A stretch of 64,000 bases of DNA from Bradysia coprophila (GCF_014529535.1 NW_023503727.1:2480001-2544000); one strand, 5' to 3'. Numbered from the stretch's first letter, positions 11,636 through 22,985 are shown. Notes: a model not told the origin generated them from the letters alone. Numbers and translations: made by a program.

Positions 11636-12005
11636 ATGAAAGCCTTGTTTTTAATCTTAGTTGCGTTTGTCACGTTCAAATTGGTAAGTTGTGTGATTAT
11701 TTGAAATTTAGTGAGTTGAATTTCTAATTTTTCTCTAGGTTGTGGGCGATGATTATCTTTCACTTTTTGTTAGAATGGAGGGAGTGGGTAAAATAATAAA
11801 TGGAACTGTGAATCCTATTTTAAAAACCTTCGGATAATGCCGTTGAATCCAGTAAAAAACTGAATTGGTTTTGTAATTCTCAGTTGATCACGATTTTATC
11901 AATAATAAAACGAAATTTTATCGTAACTAAAAACTCGTTTTCACAGATTTCAATTTTAAGATATTTTTGGCCGTGAACATTGGAAGTAGCACGAATCCAA
12001 AACAA
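11636..12005 (+). CDS. small secreted peptide, exon structure uncertain
   Basis: Exon 1 (11636-11683) encodes MKALFLILVAFVTFKL, a clean signal-peptide core, and ends at GTAAGT. Exon 2 starts at 11739 (VVGDDYLSLFVRMEGVG). Two models fit. In model A, exon 2 reads on to TAA at 11837, giving a 48-residue precursor. In model B, exon 2 ends at 11787 and joins 11947-12005 (DFNFKIFLAVNIGSSTNPKQ) in frame, with a further exon somewhere after the GTAAG at 12006. One possible continuation at 12880 stops after five codons. The TATA/initiator pair just upstream supports a real transcription unit. No family is recognised; a short secreted effector or antimicrobial-type peptide is possible but unproven. Confidence 0.4.
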
Positions 12006-12155
12006 GTAAGAACAAAAACAAGGTAATGTAAATCCGCAGAAATACGGGGTATTTGACTTTCAGATCAATTTATCTCTGTACTGCTGCATAGTAATCAAAA
12101 AATAGTTATTTATGACATCGAGTGCAAAATTATTTTCTTAGGCACTAGGTGTATA

Positions 12156-12265
12156 ATTCACGCCGTAAGTGCGGTTGAAATTCAAAATGGAACGTGAGGA
12201 GGTCATTCTAACGTAGCATCATTTTCATACAATGAAGCGTTGAAATGTACTTTTCGGTTCACAGT
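12156..12265 (+). mobile_element. MITE, CCGTAAGTG family, copy 3, 3'-truncated
   Basis: It starts ATTCACGCCGTAAGTGCGG and follows copies 1 and 2 to CTTTTCGGTTCAC, where similarity stops. The right inverted repeat is missing. Confidence 0.65.
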
Positions 12266-12354
12266 GTGTTAGGCTGTATTGTAAATCTGATGTCTCTGTA
12301 GATTTACAGTGATTCCAAACGATCTGGTTAAGAGCGCAACATTTGATCTACTAG

Positions 12355-12556
12355 GCTCGAATATACTCGAATATAGTCGATATCCTCGAATATAGTCGAT
12401 ATCATCGAATATAGTCGTTATCCTCGAATTCTGTCGATACACTAGAATATAGTCGATATCATCGAATATAGTCGATAGACTCGAATACTATCGATAGACT
12501 CGAATATAGTCGATATCCTCGAATTCTGTCGATATCCTCGAATTTTGTCGATATAC
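12355..12556 (+). repeat. ~20-bp tandem repeat (TCGAATATAGTCGATATCC)
   Basis: About ten imperfect units of TCGAATATAGTCGATATCC, with variants TCGAATTCTGTCGATA and TCGAATACTATCGATAGAC. Simple satellite with no coding sense. Confidence 0.8.
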
Positions 12557-13292
12557 TGGTCATCTCGTCATTTTTCCAATAATTTTTTTGACATTAGTTA
12601 TTACTACAATTCGTTATTTTGGTGGGGTTATTTGACCGAATACCGATCTACTACATGTCATTTTGCAGAAAAATTTAGCAACTACGTTGTGAATGGTTTT
12701 TCACGTTTCAATTCAGAAGCGTCGCAGCTATTTGAGAATCTGATTATTTGAATTTCGTTGGCTGAAAGAGACGAGACCTCAGTTGACATCGGTTCGTGAA
12801 CTCAATTTACGATAAAATTTACGCTGAAGATGCCCCGAAAAATTTTTGCAACTAGTCTCATCAACTTATGAATTTGCAGCTCCAGAACAACTGGTGATCA
12901 GACCTCACTTGTGAAATTACGTGGCAATGTTGTGATGTCGAATTCAGGAAAGACGAACGTTGGATTCACGAAGTCTTTGAAGGTTCAATATGATTTAGTA
13001 ATTTTTGAAAGTTCAGTGACTTTTGAAGAACAGTAGAAGAAAGTATTTTAAAGAATTCTAAAGAGTTTTTTGGAAATTTCGCTGCGATATGGTACACTGA
13101 TCATTTAATTGCAATCAAACTGCAAAACATTTGCGAAACATGCTTTGTCCTAAGTGAGGGATGGGCAGCACCACCAAATACTTTGTATTTGCATAACAAT
13201 TTTGAGCTCAACTTACTATTTTCAAAGAATTCAAAATGTAAAATCTAAGAATTTTCGTTCGTTTCGTCAGTCTGTTCTCTGAATGGCTAGTA

Positions 13293-13795
13293 GTAATTTC
13301 GCGCCGTATGGGCGCGAAATTACATTATTAAAGTAGGAATCTCGCGCCACGCGAAATTCCTACTTTATTAGTGTAATTTCGCGCCCATACGGAATTTCTT
13401 GCTGGTAGGAATCTCGCAACGTCTCAGTTGCGATGCAGGCATCCTAACATTTTGTAAAAGGAAAATCAACATTTTATATGTCGGGATACCGGTATCCTTG
13501 ATGCAAAATATGTGTACCTCAGTTGGGATACCGGTATCCTAACGTTTTGTAAAAGGAAAATCCACACTTTCTATGTCGGTATACCGGTATCCTTGATACA
13601 AAGCTCTAGGGTGTTAGAATAAAATTCGTATCTCCAAAATTTATGTGCCTGATACTCAACTGACTCTACCGCCAATTTATCGCCAGGTACTCATAAAAAT
13701 TCTATAAATCAAGTTAGCCATTGAAAAATGTATGGGCGCGAAATTCCACTATAATATGTGTAATCTCGCGCGGCGCGAAATTACTCGTTACCCTC
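13293..13795. repeat. cluster of hairpins and short tandem repeats
   Basis: From 13293 to 13392 a hairpin has arms reading GTAATTTCGCGCC(G)TATGGGCGCG in both orientations around a second palindrome (AAAGTAGGAATCTCGCG / CGCGAAATTCCTACTTT). From 13440 to 13601, two ~70-bp direct copies spaced ~95 bp contain the palindromic GATACCGGTATCC. At 13733-13790 the GGGCGCGAAATT motif returns inverted. This looks like an accumulation of small palindromic repeats. Confidence 0.65.
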
Positions 13796-14287
13796 TGAAT
13801 GTCAAAGTTCGACCATTTTCCAGAATTTGATGGGTTGAGATACATTGTGAAAAATCAACTCCATTTCTATCTGTGACGGTGGGTATGGTCGTGTGGAATG
13901 TCAATTGAAAGTGCGTGAAGTAGGCTACAAAACTCCAAGTTAGAGCTTCCAGTTACTTACTTCCCCAGCCGTTCAGAGCACTTCAAAACGTTCAGTTTTT
14001 TCGAGGTTTTTCACTTGTTGCGGCGGCTGGATGGGCCGGACATCGGCGTTTGTTGGTCAACAATATTCCCCTCATCGACCTTCATAAACGTACACAATTT
14101 GACTTTATTCACATCTCGCATGTTGCAGTTATTGATAAAAAACGATTTTCGCGACTGGTCCATCGACTGTTCCGGAGAAAAAAATTCTAAGAAACATGTC
14201 AGCCCACCAAAATTTTTTCGAGTTAATCACCGTCGGCTTCAGTTCCATATCAGCTGTTCGAAGTTTTAGCGAATCGACTCTTAAAGG

Positions 14288-14722
14288 AAACGCCATCAAA
14301 CAAGACTTTGATTTGACGATGGCTATGGTTGGAAATAGTCAAATAGTTACTATCGATGCAGCAACAGAGTTTACCATCTGCAGAGTGATGGAAATATCGC
14401 CATTGAGCAGTCGATGAAACGGGATTCGAAAGAAAATCCAATCAAGCAGAACAATGTTTACCGGAAGATCAGTGAGAGTAATTATTTCTTGAGTCCGTAT
14501 GGTTTGTGGAATATGAAATTGGAGAGTGAAAAGATTGGTGTCGATCTGAAGAAGTTTGAGAATGAAGTGATCGATATTGAACTAGTAGGTCGCGGTCAAT
14601 ACTTGAAGAATACTGATGCAGTGTCCAGAGACATTAAGTAACGGTCACTTAGACAGATATTATTCGATGGATCTGCTTAACGGCTCTTAAGCTCTGTTGT
14701 GATTTTATTGAAATAAGCAGAA
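14288..14722 (+). pseudogene. partial copy of the Gly-rich/helical gene's 3' end
   Basis: From AACGCCATCAAACAA the sequence follows the 3' end of the gene at 1-3228, including about 40 bases of its 3' UTR, at roughly 95% identity over 14414-14640. A ~300-base internal segment (parent 2549-2848) is deleted, and an 8-base tandem duplication (TCAAATAG) adds a frameshift near 14340. The last codons change to an early TAA at 14639. It starts abruptly in mid-exon with no 5' part, so it is a segmental duplicate that is not functional as it stands. It lies 11 kb from the parent in the same orientation. Confidence 0.85.
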
Positions 14723-14960
14723 TTATTAATTAATTATTATTAATTAGCACAGGCACCAATTTGTTATGACAAGTTAACAGAACCGGAATGGCCCTATGGG
14801 CATTTGGGCAAAGTCCGAAGGGTTGTTCGATTTTTTGTATGAACGAGAAGTCAAGCTCTCTTTGTGGAATCTATTAAACTTTTCAACTTTTTAAGAAATT
14901 TATTATCCCACATCATCTTGAACCTCTTGAACAAACCCATCCCCTTAATCACAGCTAAAT

Positions 14961-15677
14961 TTACAGTTGCGAGTTCTTTTTACCGGCGAACTCCTCTAGG
15001 AATAAAACTCTTCTCTTATACACCGTCGGCAGCAATGCTTTCAACGTTAAATGCGTAATTATAGCCGTTAATCCCCACAAATCAACCGTTGGCGAACTAC
15101 TGCGAAAATTCAAATTTTTGTAAACCGGAAACGCAATGTTCAATCGTTCCATATCGGCCCAATTGTTCGAATCACACAAATGTTCCAGCGTCACGGTGAA
15201 GGCCTGGTCCACCTCATCCGGATTGATCTTCATTTTGGCGGGGTCCAACTGCTTCAGTCCACTTACAAAGCCTATAACCGGTGTGACAACCATAGACGTT
15301 GTTATGGTTTGGATATCCCTCAATCTCTCCCACACTTCCACATAGTCCCGTTTCAAGCCTAGCTCCTCTTCCGTTTCGCGAAGAGCTGTAATAATCGGTG
15401 AGCCACCATCATCTGGTTCCATGATACCGCCAGGAAATGATATTTCGCCGCTATGTCGGGATAAATTCAGAGAGCGAAGGTTGTACAATATTGATGGTCT
15501 ACCTAATACGTCGTAACACAGTGGAACGAGTACGGCGGCTCTCTTGAAATCGGATTCGTCTGTTGGAAAGGCATAGTGACCGTTCTCTCTGTCTAATCGA
15601 CAGTATTCAATTGTTCTTGCTTTATTTGCAACGGAAAATGTTTCGTTCCAGTCAAAGGTGTTAGTAGTGGCTGTCAT
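14961..15677 (-). CDS. Nudt8: Nudix hydrolase, CoA diphosphatase NUDT8-like
   Basis: Single-exon frame of 238 residues from ATG at 15677 to TAA at 14961. Residues ~46-63 (AAVLVPLCYDVLGRPSIL) and the following LNLSRHSGEISFPGG match the UPF0035-type extension found in CoA-cleaving Nudix enzymes. The Nudix box follows directly: GGIMEPDD..., then ALRETEEELGL with the REtEEElG metal-binding core intact. Family knowledge: such enzymes split CoA or acyl-CoA into phosphopantetheine and 3',5'-ADP, in mitochondria for NUDT8. I see no strong mitochondrial presequence in the first 30 residues. A TTTATT (AATAAA on the minus strand) near 14898 fits as poly(A) signal. Length is normal for the family and all motif residues are present, so the gene is probably active. 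Confidence 0.88.
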   Translation of the reverse strand: MTATTNTFDWNETFSVANKARTIEYCRLDRENGHYAFPTDESDFKRAAVLVPLCYDVLGRPSILYNLRSLNLSRHSGEISFPGGIMEPDDGGSPIITALRETEEELGLKRDYVEVWERLRDIQTITTSMVVTPVIGFVSGLKQLDPAKMKINPDEVDQAFTVTLEHLCDSNNWADMERLNIAFPVYKNLNFRSSSPTVDLWGLTAIITHLTLKALLPTVYKRRVLFLEEFAGKKNSQL

Positions 15678-15699
15678 GGTTTTGGAATTAAAGGTGATA

Positions 15700-16448
15700 T
15701 CAAATCTGAAAGAACGTTGTAATAAAGTGAGTAAGAGAGACAGGATGATGTTAGGACGAGAAGTCTAAATTACTTTTCGAAGTAACAGACACTGTCAATT
15801 AACGAACTAATCGATAGGATTCAGGGCTATAATACTGGAGTGGAAGTATAAAGTGGATTCCCGAAGATCAATGTGATTATCATCAGTCATAACATTTTGC
15901 AAATCAAACGATTGTTGCCCTTCATTCTGTTTCATTTGATATATTGAGACAGATCGTAATGAAATGAACACTTACAGCAATGACTTTAAGTTGGTGTAAG
16001 TCTTCTGCACGAAATACGTTCGGAAAAATTCTCTGTCTCGAATCTCCAGTGCAACAAATCTTACGAAAAACGTCTTAAAAAGAAAATAAATAAAATCTTC
16101 AAAACATACAGATTAGATTTTTGACACTTGAGACTTAATATTACAGTTACGTTAAGACAGCTGGTTCCGTTACGCTCCGTTACGTGACATTTTTAAAGTA
16201 AATGCGCAAACCCATAGAGTATAACTCCATGCGCAAACCAAAAAACCGACCTTCAGGTGAGTTGAATCTAATCGAATAAATGATATATGAGTTATAAATA
16301 GTGTCATTACTCTGTGTATGTTATGCGATTAGGCAACGCACCAGTATTTGCACTGCACTTGACAATGACATGAATAATCAAAAGTTCCTTTTCCGAGACC
16401 AATACCGAGAGGGTATTGCCGAGACCTTTTCTTAATTCAATGACGGAA
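15700..16448. other. intergenic, nothing recognised
   Basis: Upstream of the Nudix gene. AT-rich, with no open frame of note, no repeat matched to the rest of the window and no clear TATA box. Confidence 0.5.
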
Positions 16449-16456
16449 ATTAAATA

Positions 16457-18310
16457 GGGATACTAATAAACGACCGATAAATTAATTCAAAACTACCGAT
16501 AAAAAATAATAAATGACCGATAAACACGGTACCGATAAAAAATAATAACGTACCGATAGCGAAATTCCCGGGTACCGATAAAAATACTCCAAACTACCGA
16601 TAATTTTTTACCGATAAAAAGTGCTAAAATACCGATAGATTGTTCATTTTATCGATAATTTTTAATTTTTTATCGGTAATTTATCATTTTCTATCGATTT
16701 ATATCGAACTAGGCCCCACCACTTGGGTGGGTCATTTCCCTTGACTGACTTTCAATACTTTCAATAATTCCAGTCCCAGTTGTCTTACTATTTTTAAAAA
16801 AGCTGTTGTTTTGAAAAACACAAAATTATAGTCAGATGAAAAAGCCTCTTAGTCTCTTTGCTACATCATCACAACGCTTTTAAAATGGCATATTTCTTGC
16901 CTACCTCTTGAATAAATTAAACTCGTGTGAATTACGGCCCTCGCTTCGCTCTGGCCGCAAAGTTCACACTCGTTCAAATATTCATAAGCCTAAGCATGGA
17001 AAATAGGAAATTATAACACGATGTGATGAGGAGAGGCATTTTTGAGTATGTTATACTGAGAAGAATACAAACAAACAATACTTACAACGATTGAGTATTG
17101 TCTCCTAAAAAGCGCAATGAGTGGAAGGTCTAGCGAAGTACGTTTAACTCCTGATATGAGTCTCCTATATAGTCTACTAAAGGCGCTGAAAAGGTGGCGT
17201 ATTTCTTGCCTACCTCTAAAAAAAATCTTTTTAAGAATACGGATTTCACGCAAAAATTGTCGTATATCCCAGATTACTAGTCCAATTAAATTCCAATGTT
17301 CGAGTTTAACCACATGAATTACGCTACTGGTCGAAATTGATTTTTGAAGCCTCTGAGAATTACTCGAGCTATCGGTTTCTCAAGCAAGCAAAAACTCTTT
17401 TGGGAAGTACTTCTTAATTGTTAGACCAGAAATCCAGAATTTCACTACTCGTCAAATAAGAAATTTTTCTGGAAATCCCAGAAAATGTCGTGGTAAACAA
17501 GCTATGTTTACAATTACTCCAAACTCACTACTCCAATATCATTCTCTGTCAATTAAAACAGAAAAATTGAAAATCGGGTAAAAATTACTCAAGTAATCGC
17601 GCGGTAACAAGAGAAAGCGTCTGTGTAGAATTTCTCCCATCTCGTTGTTCGAACATTATCCATCTGCAAACTCAGCCTCAAGATTTTCAATCTTCGTCGA
17701 TTAAGACAAAATCTTTGAAAATCGGATAAGAATTATGGAAGTTATCGCGGTAACAAGTAAAAAATTCTCTTGAGAATTACTCCCATCTCATTACTTCAAT
17801 ATTTCCCATCTACGAACTTAACCTCATGATTTTCATTCTCCGTCGATTAAAACCAAAATTTTGAAAATCGGTAAAGAATTACTCGAGCTATCGAGTCCAC
17901 AAGTGTACGGACGTTTTCTGTATTTAACGTTTTTTGCCAATGTAGAACATTTTCAAAATATCAAAGTGAACTTACCGTTACGGACATTTAAGGGTATTTT
18001 CTTTCATAAGACCCCGACTTTCAGTCAAGGGAATTATAACACACATACGAGAGATCAAAAATAGAAAGCACCGATAGAAAATAATAATTTACCGATAAAA
18101 AATTAAAAATGATCGTTAAAATGAAAAATCTATCGGTATTTCAGCACTTTTTATCGGTAAAAACTTATCGGTAGTTTGGAATATTTTTATCGGTACCCGG
18201 GAATTTCGCTATCGGTACGTTATTATTTTTTATCGGTACCGTGTTTATCGGTCATTTATTATTTTTTATCGGTAGTTTTGAATTAATTTATCGGTCGAAT
18301 ATAATATCCC
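16457..18310. mobile_element. CCGATAA-rich non-autonomous DNA transposon, copy 1 (8-bp TSD)
   Basis: It is bounded exactly by ATTAAATA at 16449-16456 and 18311-18318. Ends read GGGATACTAATAAACGACCG and the reverse of GGGATATTATATTCGACCG. The terminal inverted repeats are ~250 bp and built from many ACCGATAAA / TTTATCGGT motifs. The interior (16730-18060) holds three degenerate ~150-bp repeats around GAAAATCGGATAAGAATTACT (about 17570, 17715, 17860) and no transposase. An 8-bp duplication fits the hAT or P superfamilies; the TIR start is not a classic hAT CAGGG. A second copy is at 45754-48037. Confidence 0.8.
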
Positions 18311-18331
18311 ATTAAATAGCCTCAATACAAA

Positions 18332-18539
18332 CAACACACTCTACGGATAATAGCGGCAGAGTCGAAATTTTGCTTGATTTTTGCAAGTGGTTCCAGGTGG
18401 TTCCCGTGGTCCAATCGAAAAGTGATGTACGGAAGGTGCCCCTTATTTTTGATAATGAACAAGTTGTCCATACATCATTTTGTCCAAAAACTTCAAGTCA
18501 TTTTGACTCTGCCGCTATTATCCGTAGAGTGTGTGTTGT
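18332..18539. repeat. inverted repeat, ~35-base arms
   Basis: CACTCTACGGATAATAGCGG with GCAGAGTC at the left returns reversed at the right (GACTCTGCCGCTATTATCCG then TAGAGTGTG), around a ~135-base unpaired centre. TTAAATAGCC occurs on both outer sides, but at unequal distances. Probably a small MITE. The following stretch 18540-19424 has nothing recognisable. Confidence 0.65.
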
Positions 18540-19424
18540 TCGTTAAATAGCCTTAACGGAAATGAACTCTTTCTCGTCGGTTTTTAATGTTATATGAGAC
18601 TCGTTTGTTTAGCTTCGAACTTATTTGTTTTTAGCATTTTACATTAAATCCAACACTCCACATCATCGTGGTCTAACTTGCATGTCTCTGAGACTTAGAG
18701 TCAGTATTTTTGATTTGCCAGTATAGTTTGGCTGATACAAATGAACTAAATCAATGAGTTGTGATGAAAGTTCATGGTTTGACCGTCGAAATTGATCGCC
18801 AGCGCCAATGTCAACATTTTCTTTTTGATTTTTCTCTTCAAATTGAGATATAAACTCAATAAACCAATTTATTCAACATATACTACATGCCTGAAACATA
18901 AATAGTTTCACAAATTGTGTATTTACTGAGCGTCATAGACCTGAAACGTCATTCTTCTTAAAATGGCGAAAATCACAACCCATTTCTTCAAGGCATAATG
19001 ATCTATTGTCAAGACTTGTTTGATCGTAAGACTGCAAATCCAACAATTAGCGGCGAAGAGAGCCAACCAACATTCATTTTTTCATGACTTCATAACTATC
19101 ACTTTTTTAGCGTTCTTATCGTAAATTCCAACAGGCAGGGTGAAGCAACAAATAAATTGTATTTTACATTCGTGCAAACAAAGTGATTAACTGCAGACAT
19201 GTAACTTGCTGACGGAGCAAACAAAGTTTAGGCGAGAAAGATAAGTTTTAACAATCTACAACACCAACGCAATTCGTAAAGGCATGTACTGATCGCTATT
19301 AAATGAGAGCTGATCGCTTGAAATAAATAAATAATGATTGCTAAGTCTCTGCGATCGCTAAAAAATAAGAATTTGATCGCCATCAATGAATAGTTTTACC
19401 GCTTACATATGACTGTCTCGAAAT

Positions 19425-20746
19425 AAACGAGCCATCAGAACAGTCGGAGCGTTTGCTGCGACTGAGCCCCGTACAAACCCGTATCTCTATTGCGTACGTG
19501 ACCCTAGTGCGTCTGTCACCCTACTTTGACCGTAAGCCTATTGCGCCGGTTAATGTAGCTAAAGTAAAATTATTATGGAATGTGTACACCTTAGAAATTG
19601 CGCATAGCGCAATTACGAAGCCCCGTACGACGTTCCTTTCAAATGAAACAAAAATTTCAAATAGCCCTAAAATTTTAATTTATTGAGTATAAATACACAT
19701 AGGGCCCTAGTACCGGCCTTAGTCCGAGGACCCAAATTTTTTTTTTTCAACTACATTCTATTCGGCCTTCGATTACCTTCTAAATTAAACAAAAATTACG
19801 ACAAACGGATGAAATTTACGCGAGTTGTATGTAAAATACACAAAGGGCCCTAGTACCGGCCTTAGGCCAAGGACCCAAATTTAATTTTTTTTCAACAACA
19901 TTCTATTCGGCCTTTGATTACCTTCCAAATGACACAAAAATTACGAAAAACGAATGAAATTTACTCGAGTTATATGTAAAATACACAAAGGGCCCTAGTA
20001 CCGGCCTTAGGCCAAGGACCCAAATTTAATTTTTTTTCAACAACATTCTATTCGGCCTTTGATTACCTTCCAAATGACACAAAAATTACGAAAAACGAAT
20101 GAAATTTACTCGAGTTATATGTAAAATACACAAAGGGCCCTAGTACCGGCCTTAGGCCAAGGACCCAAATTTAATTTTTTTTCAACAACATTCTATTCGG
20201 CCTTTGATTACCTTCCAAATGACACAAAAATTACGAAAAACGAATGAAATTTACTCGAGTTCTATGTAAAATACACATAGGGCCCTAGTAGCATTTCACT
20301 TCTAAGGCCCTAACTCACGGTCCACTCACCCGATTTTAAAAAACTTTTTTTTCCTGGATTAATATTGACAATACCTATCATTTGCCATGTCATTTACATT
20401 TCCATCGTTTGTTTTGCCATAAATATCACCAAAAGACCTTAAATCACTTAGGTGGCCCTAACTCACGAAGGGCCGACCCGAATATGCCGATCTTCGAACT
20501 TAGCCTCACTATTTCGACTATCTTTCAGGGAAAAAAAATTTTTGAAATCGGATTTGATTTACTCAAGGTATCGACGTGACGGACAGACGGACAGAAGGAC
20601 AGACGGACAGACAAAATTTTTATTGCGGATTCGTCATCTATGAACATAGACAAACACTTTGCCCTTACCGTCTGCTTCGAATTCCATCAATTACACACGG
20701 CATCGTAATCCTATAGGGCCCTTTGTACTTCGTACGGGGCTAAAAA
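19425..20746 (+). mobile_element. HINE/DINE-like dispersed element, copy B
   Basis: Same left end (AACGAGCCATCAGAACAGTC) and right end (CTTCGTACGGGGCTAAAAA) as copy A. It holds about four to five units of the ~145-bp minisatellite (19695-20290), three of them virtually identical, then the conserved 3' module with GGACAGACGGACAGA at 20580-20612. Confidence 0.7.
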
Positions 20747-20884
20747 TTATCGCTGAAAATGAAGAAATGATCGCCCAAAATTAGTTCATTTTGCAACATT
20801 TCTGATTTTCTGCAATTTTACACTATAAGTTGACAAATTGTTTCCAATTTCTTCAATATATACGAAACATTTTTACCCTTCGTT

Positions 20885-21115
20885 GACATTACGTAATGTC
20901 TACAGAGAAGGAATCATCGCTCCTCCTCCTGACATTTTGTAGGAGAATGTACAAGTCATCCTTCTGACATTTTGTACAATGAATCATCACTCTTTCGCCT
21001 GACATTTTGTCCCAAAGGGAACACAAATCTTTCTACTGACAGACGGAATTATGACTGTTTATGCTGACATTTTGGGGACGGAATCAACACTTTTTCGCCT
21101 GACAGTTTGTAGAAG
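20885..21115 (+). repeat. degenerate CTGACATTTTGT repeats upstream of the CTH-like gene
   Basis: CTGACATTTTGT or a close variant occurs six times at irregular 40-60 base steps, separated by GAATCATC and TCTTTCGCC-like strings. It ends about 180 bases before the CTH-like start codon, so it could be either a decayed satellite or part of the upstream region. Confidence 0.5.
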
Positions 21116-21226
21116 AAAACATACCTCTTCTTCCTTAGCGATCAAAAACTTATTTTTTTGTGATCATTTAATATTTTCAAGTGATCAAATCGTATTTCAG
21201 AATTATCAGTTTAAGTTCTTCCCATT

Positions 21227-21250
21227 TATAAAATACGCGAGTTTCAGTTG
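21227..21250 (+). promoter_or_regulatory. TATA-like box and TCAGTT of the CTH-like gene
   Basis: TATAAAATAC at 21227 and TTCAGTT at 21244 precede the ATG at 21292. The 19-base gap between them is shorter than usual, so only one of the two may be used. Confidence 0.35.
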
Positions 21251-21291
21251 AATATTTCCCTTCGTTTGTTAAACACTGCACCAACATCGGA

Positions 21292-22347
21292 ATGGACGAT
21301 TCTTCTATTGTCACTTCAACAATTTACAAACTAAACATTCCCGGTGAATATTCGGAAAAGTATCACTATGGCCGGTATGGTACACCAACGGTAGAATCAT
21401 TGGAATTATCGTTAGCGGAACTCGATGGGGCAAAGTACGCCCTAGCATACTCCTCGAAAATATCAGCAAGTCAAGCCATTTTATCAACGTTGAGTACCGG
21501 TGATCAAGTGATATTCAGTGACATTGTAACATGTGAAAAGTTAAAAAAGCTTAACCAACACATCGACATGATATACGCAGATCTTAGCGATTTGAAAAAT
21601 TCAAACGAAATTTTCGCTGAAAATACCAAACTTGTGTGGATTGAAACGCCGACCATTCCGTTGCTGAGGGTTTTAAATATCAAAAAAATCGAAAACATCG
21701 TGCATACTAATTCGAAAGCATTGTTAGTAGTGGATAATACGCTTTCGACTTCATACTACCAACGACCGCTAGAAAATGGAGCAGATGTTGTTGTCTACTC
21801 TCTAAATGAGTATTTCGGAGGTCATAATGACGCTACAATCGGCGCTGTGACTACAAACAATTTGAATATTAAACAAAAACTCGAATACTATCGATATGCC
21901 GCTGGTCCGGTTCCGTCACCATTCGATTGTTACATGATGAGTCGCAGTTTGAAAACGTTGACCGTTAGAATGGAGCGGCACTGTAAGAATGCTTTCATTG
22001 TGGCAAAATTTTTGGAAAGTCACTCAAAAGTGGAACAGGTTTATCACCCAGCATTAAATTGTTTGGACAAAGCAAGGCATAGAAGTTGTGGAATTGTTTC
22101 ATTTCACATCAAGGGATGTTACGGCCAGACGCTAAGCTTTGTGGAAGCGTTAGATTCGATAAAAATCGCTGACACTTTCGGTGGAACGGAAAGCCATGTA
22201 ATAGTTCCGTGGTTGGTGCATTCTGATTTGACCGAGATGCAACGCATTTCGGTTGGCATTGACAAGAACTTGGTGATGGTTTCAGTGGGTCTTGAAAATG
22301 TTGTTGAACTTACCGAAAAACTTGATCAAGCTCTAGGAGTTCTTTAG
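21292..22347 (+). CDS. cystathionine gamma-lyase homologue lacking the PLP lysine (pseudoenzyme)
   Basis: Intact intronless frame of 351 residues, shorter than the ~400 of active family members because of a shorter N-terminus and internal gaps. The fold-type I Cys/Met-metabolism PLP family is clear: YGRYGTPTVESLE (28 is the conserved Arg), WIETPT (116-121), VVDNT with Asp148, GADVVVYS, PVPSPFDCYMMSRSLKTL and SVGLENV. The site that should read S-x-T-K-Y is SLNEY, so the Schiff-base Lys is Glu173. The phosphate-loop SG(L/M) is SK (Lys56), the substrate-binding N in ETPTNP is Ile122, and the carboxylate-binding Arg before SVG is Met329. The catalytic Tyr block (DDVYGG in the family) is also gone. 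PLP chemistry should therefore be impossible. The open frame with well-kept structural motifs argues for a maintained non-catalytic role rather than decay. Confidence 0.85.
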   Translation: MDDSSIVTSTIYKLNIPGEYSEKYHYGRYGTPTVESLELSLAELDGAKYALAYSSKISASQAILSTLSTGDQVIFSDIVTCEKLKKLNQHIDMIYADLSDLKNSNEIFAENTKLVWIETPTIPLLRVLNIKKIENIVHTNSKALLVVDNTLSTSYYQRPLENGADVVVYSLNEYFGGHNDATIGAVTTNNLNIKQKLEYYRYAAGPVPSPFDCYMMSRSLKTLTVRMERHCKNAFIVAKFLESHSKVEQVYHPALNCLDKARHRSCGIVSFHIKGCYGQTLSFVEALDSIKIADTFGGTESHVIVPWLVHSDLTEMQRISVGIDKNLVMVSVGLENVVELTEKLDQALGVL

Positions 22348-22532
22348 TGTTGTTCGAATCGAGCTGTTAACTACTATTATACAAATTACAATAATAATAA
22401 TACAAAATACTGAAATGATTTCGTTTATTCTGACTATTAAACAAGGAAACGATGTTCCAATGTTATCGACGTTATCGCCGGAAAGTCTTGATATTTCGGA
22501 TGATTTGCTCTAGCGTTAAGTTTTAAGAACGA

Positions 22533-22695
22533 ATTCACGCCGTCAGTGTGCCTAAAATTTGAATTTTGAGTGAACGATTCGATGAAAAAGTGAACCGAAA
22601 AATACATTTCAACGCTTCCTTGTATGAAAATGACGCTACGTTAGAAAGACCTCCGCACTTTCCATTTTGAATTTCGACCGCACTTACGGCGTGAA
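22533..22695 (-). mobile_element. MITE, CCGTAAGTG family, copy 4
   Basis: Reverse orientation: ATTCACGCCGTCAGTGTGCC at the left and CGCACTTACGGCGTGAAT at the right. This is the fullest copy, and its inverted termini read ATTCACGCCGT. Confidence 0.75.
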
Positions 22696-22828
22696 TTTGG
22701 CGTTAAGTTTTGGCATTTTTAGAATTGACTCTAGAACTAACAGCAATATAAGGAACAGTTTACTTCGGGCGCTGCACGAGTCTGTCAATGTATTAAATTT
22801 TTCTATGACGCTACCCTTCAACTTACTC

Positions 22829-22985
22829 CAATTTATCTATAATTAACACTCTTATAGCACAGTTTAAACTGCTCTCGAAAATGCTATACTATCGAGTTCA
22901 GTGGGCGGATTCTCGGAATGAAATTTTCGAACTGGAAGTAAACTGTGCTGTTCTATATAAGACTGTTAGTTATAGATAAATCGGA
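22829..22985. repeat. inverted repeat MITE-like element
   Basis: ATTTATCTATAATTAACACT and CTTATAGCACAGTTTA at the left return inverted at the right (AAACTGTGCTGTTCTATATA, then AGACTGTTAGTTATAGATAAAT). About 157 bp. The stretch from 22986 to 23762 has no other feature I can support. Confidence 0.6.
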
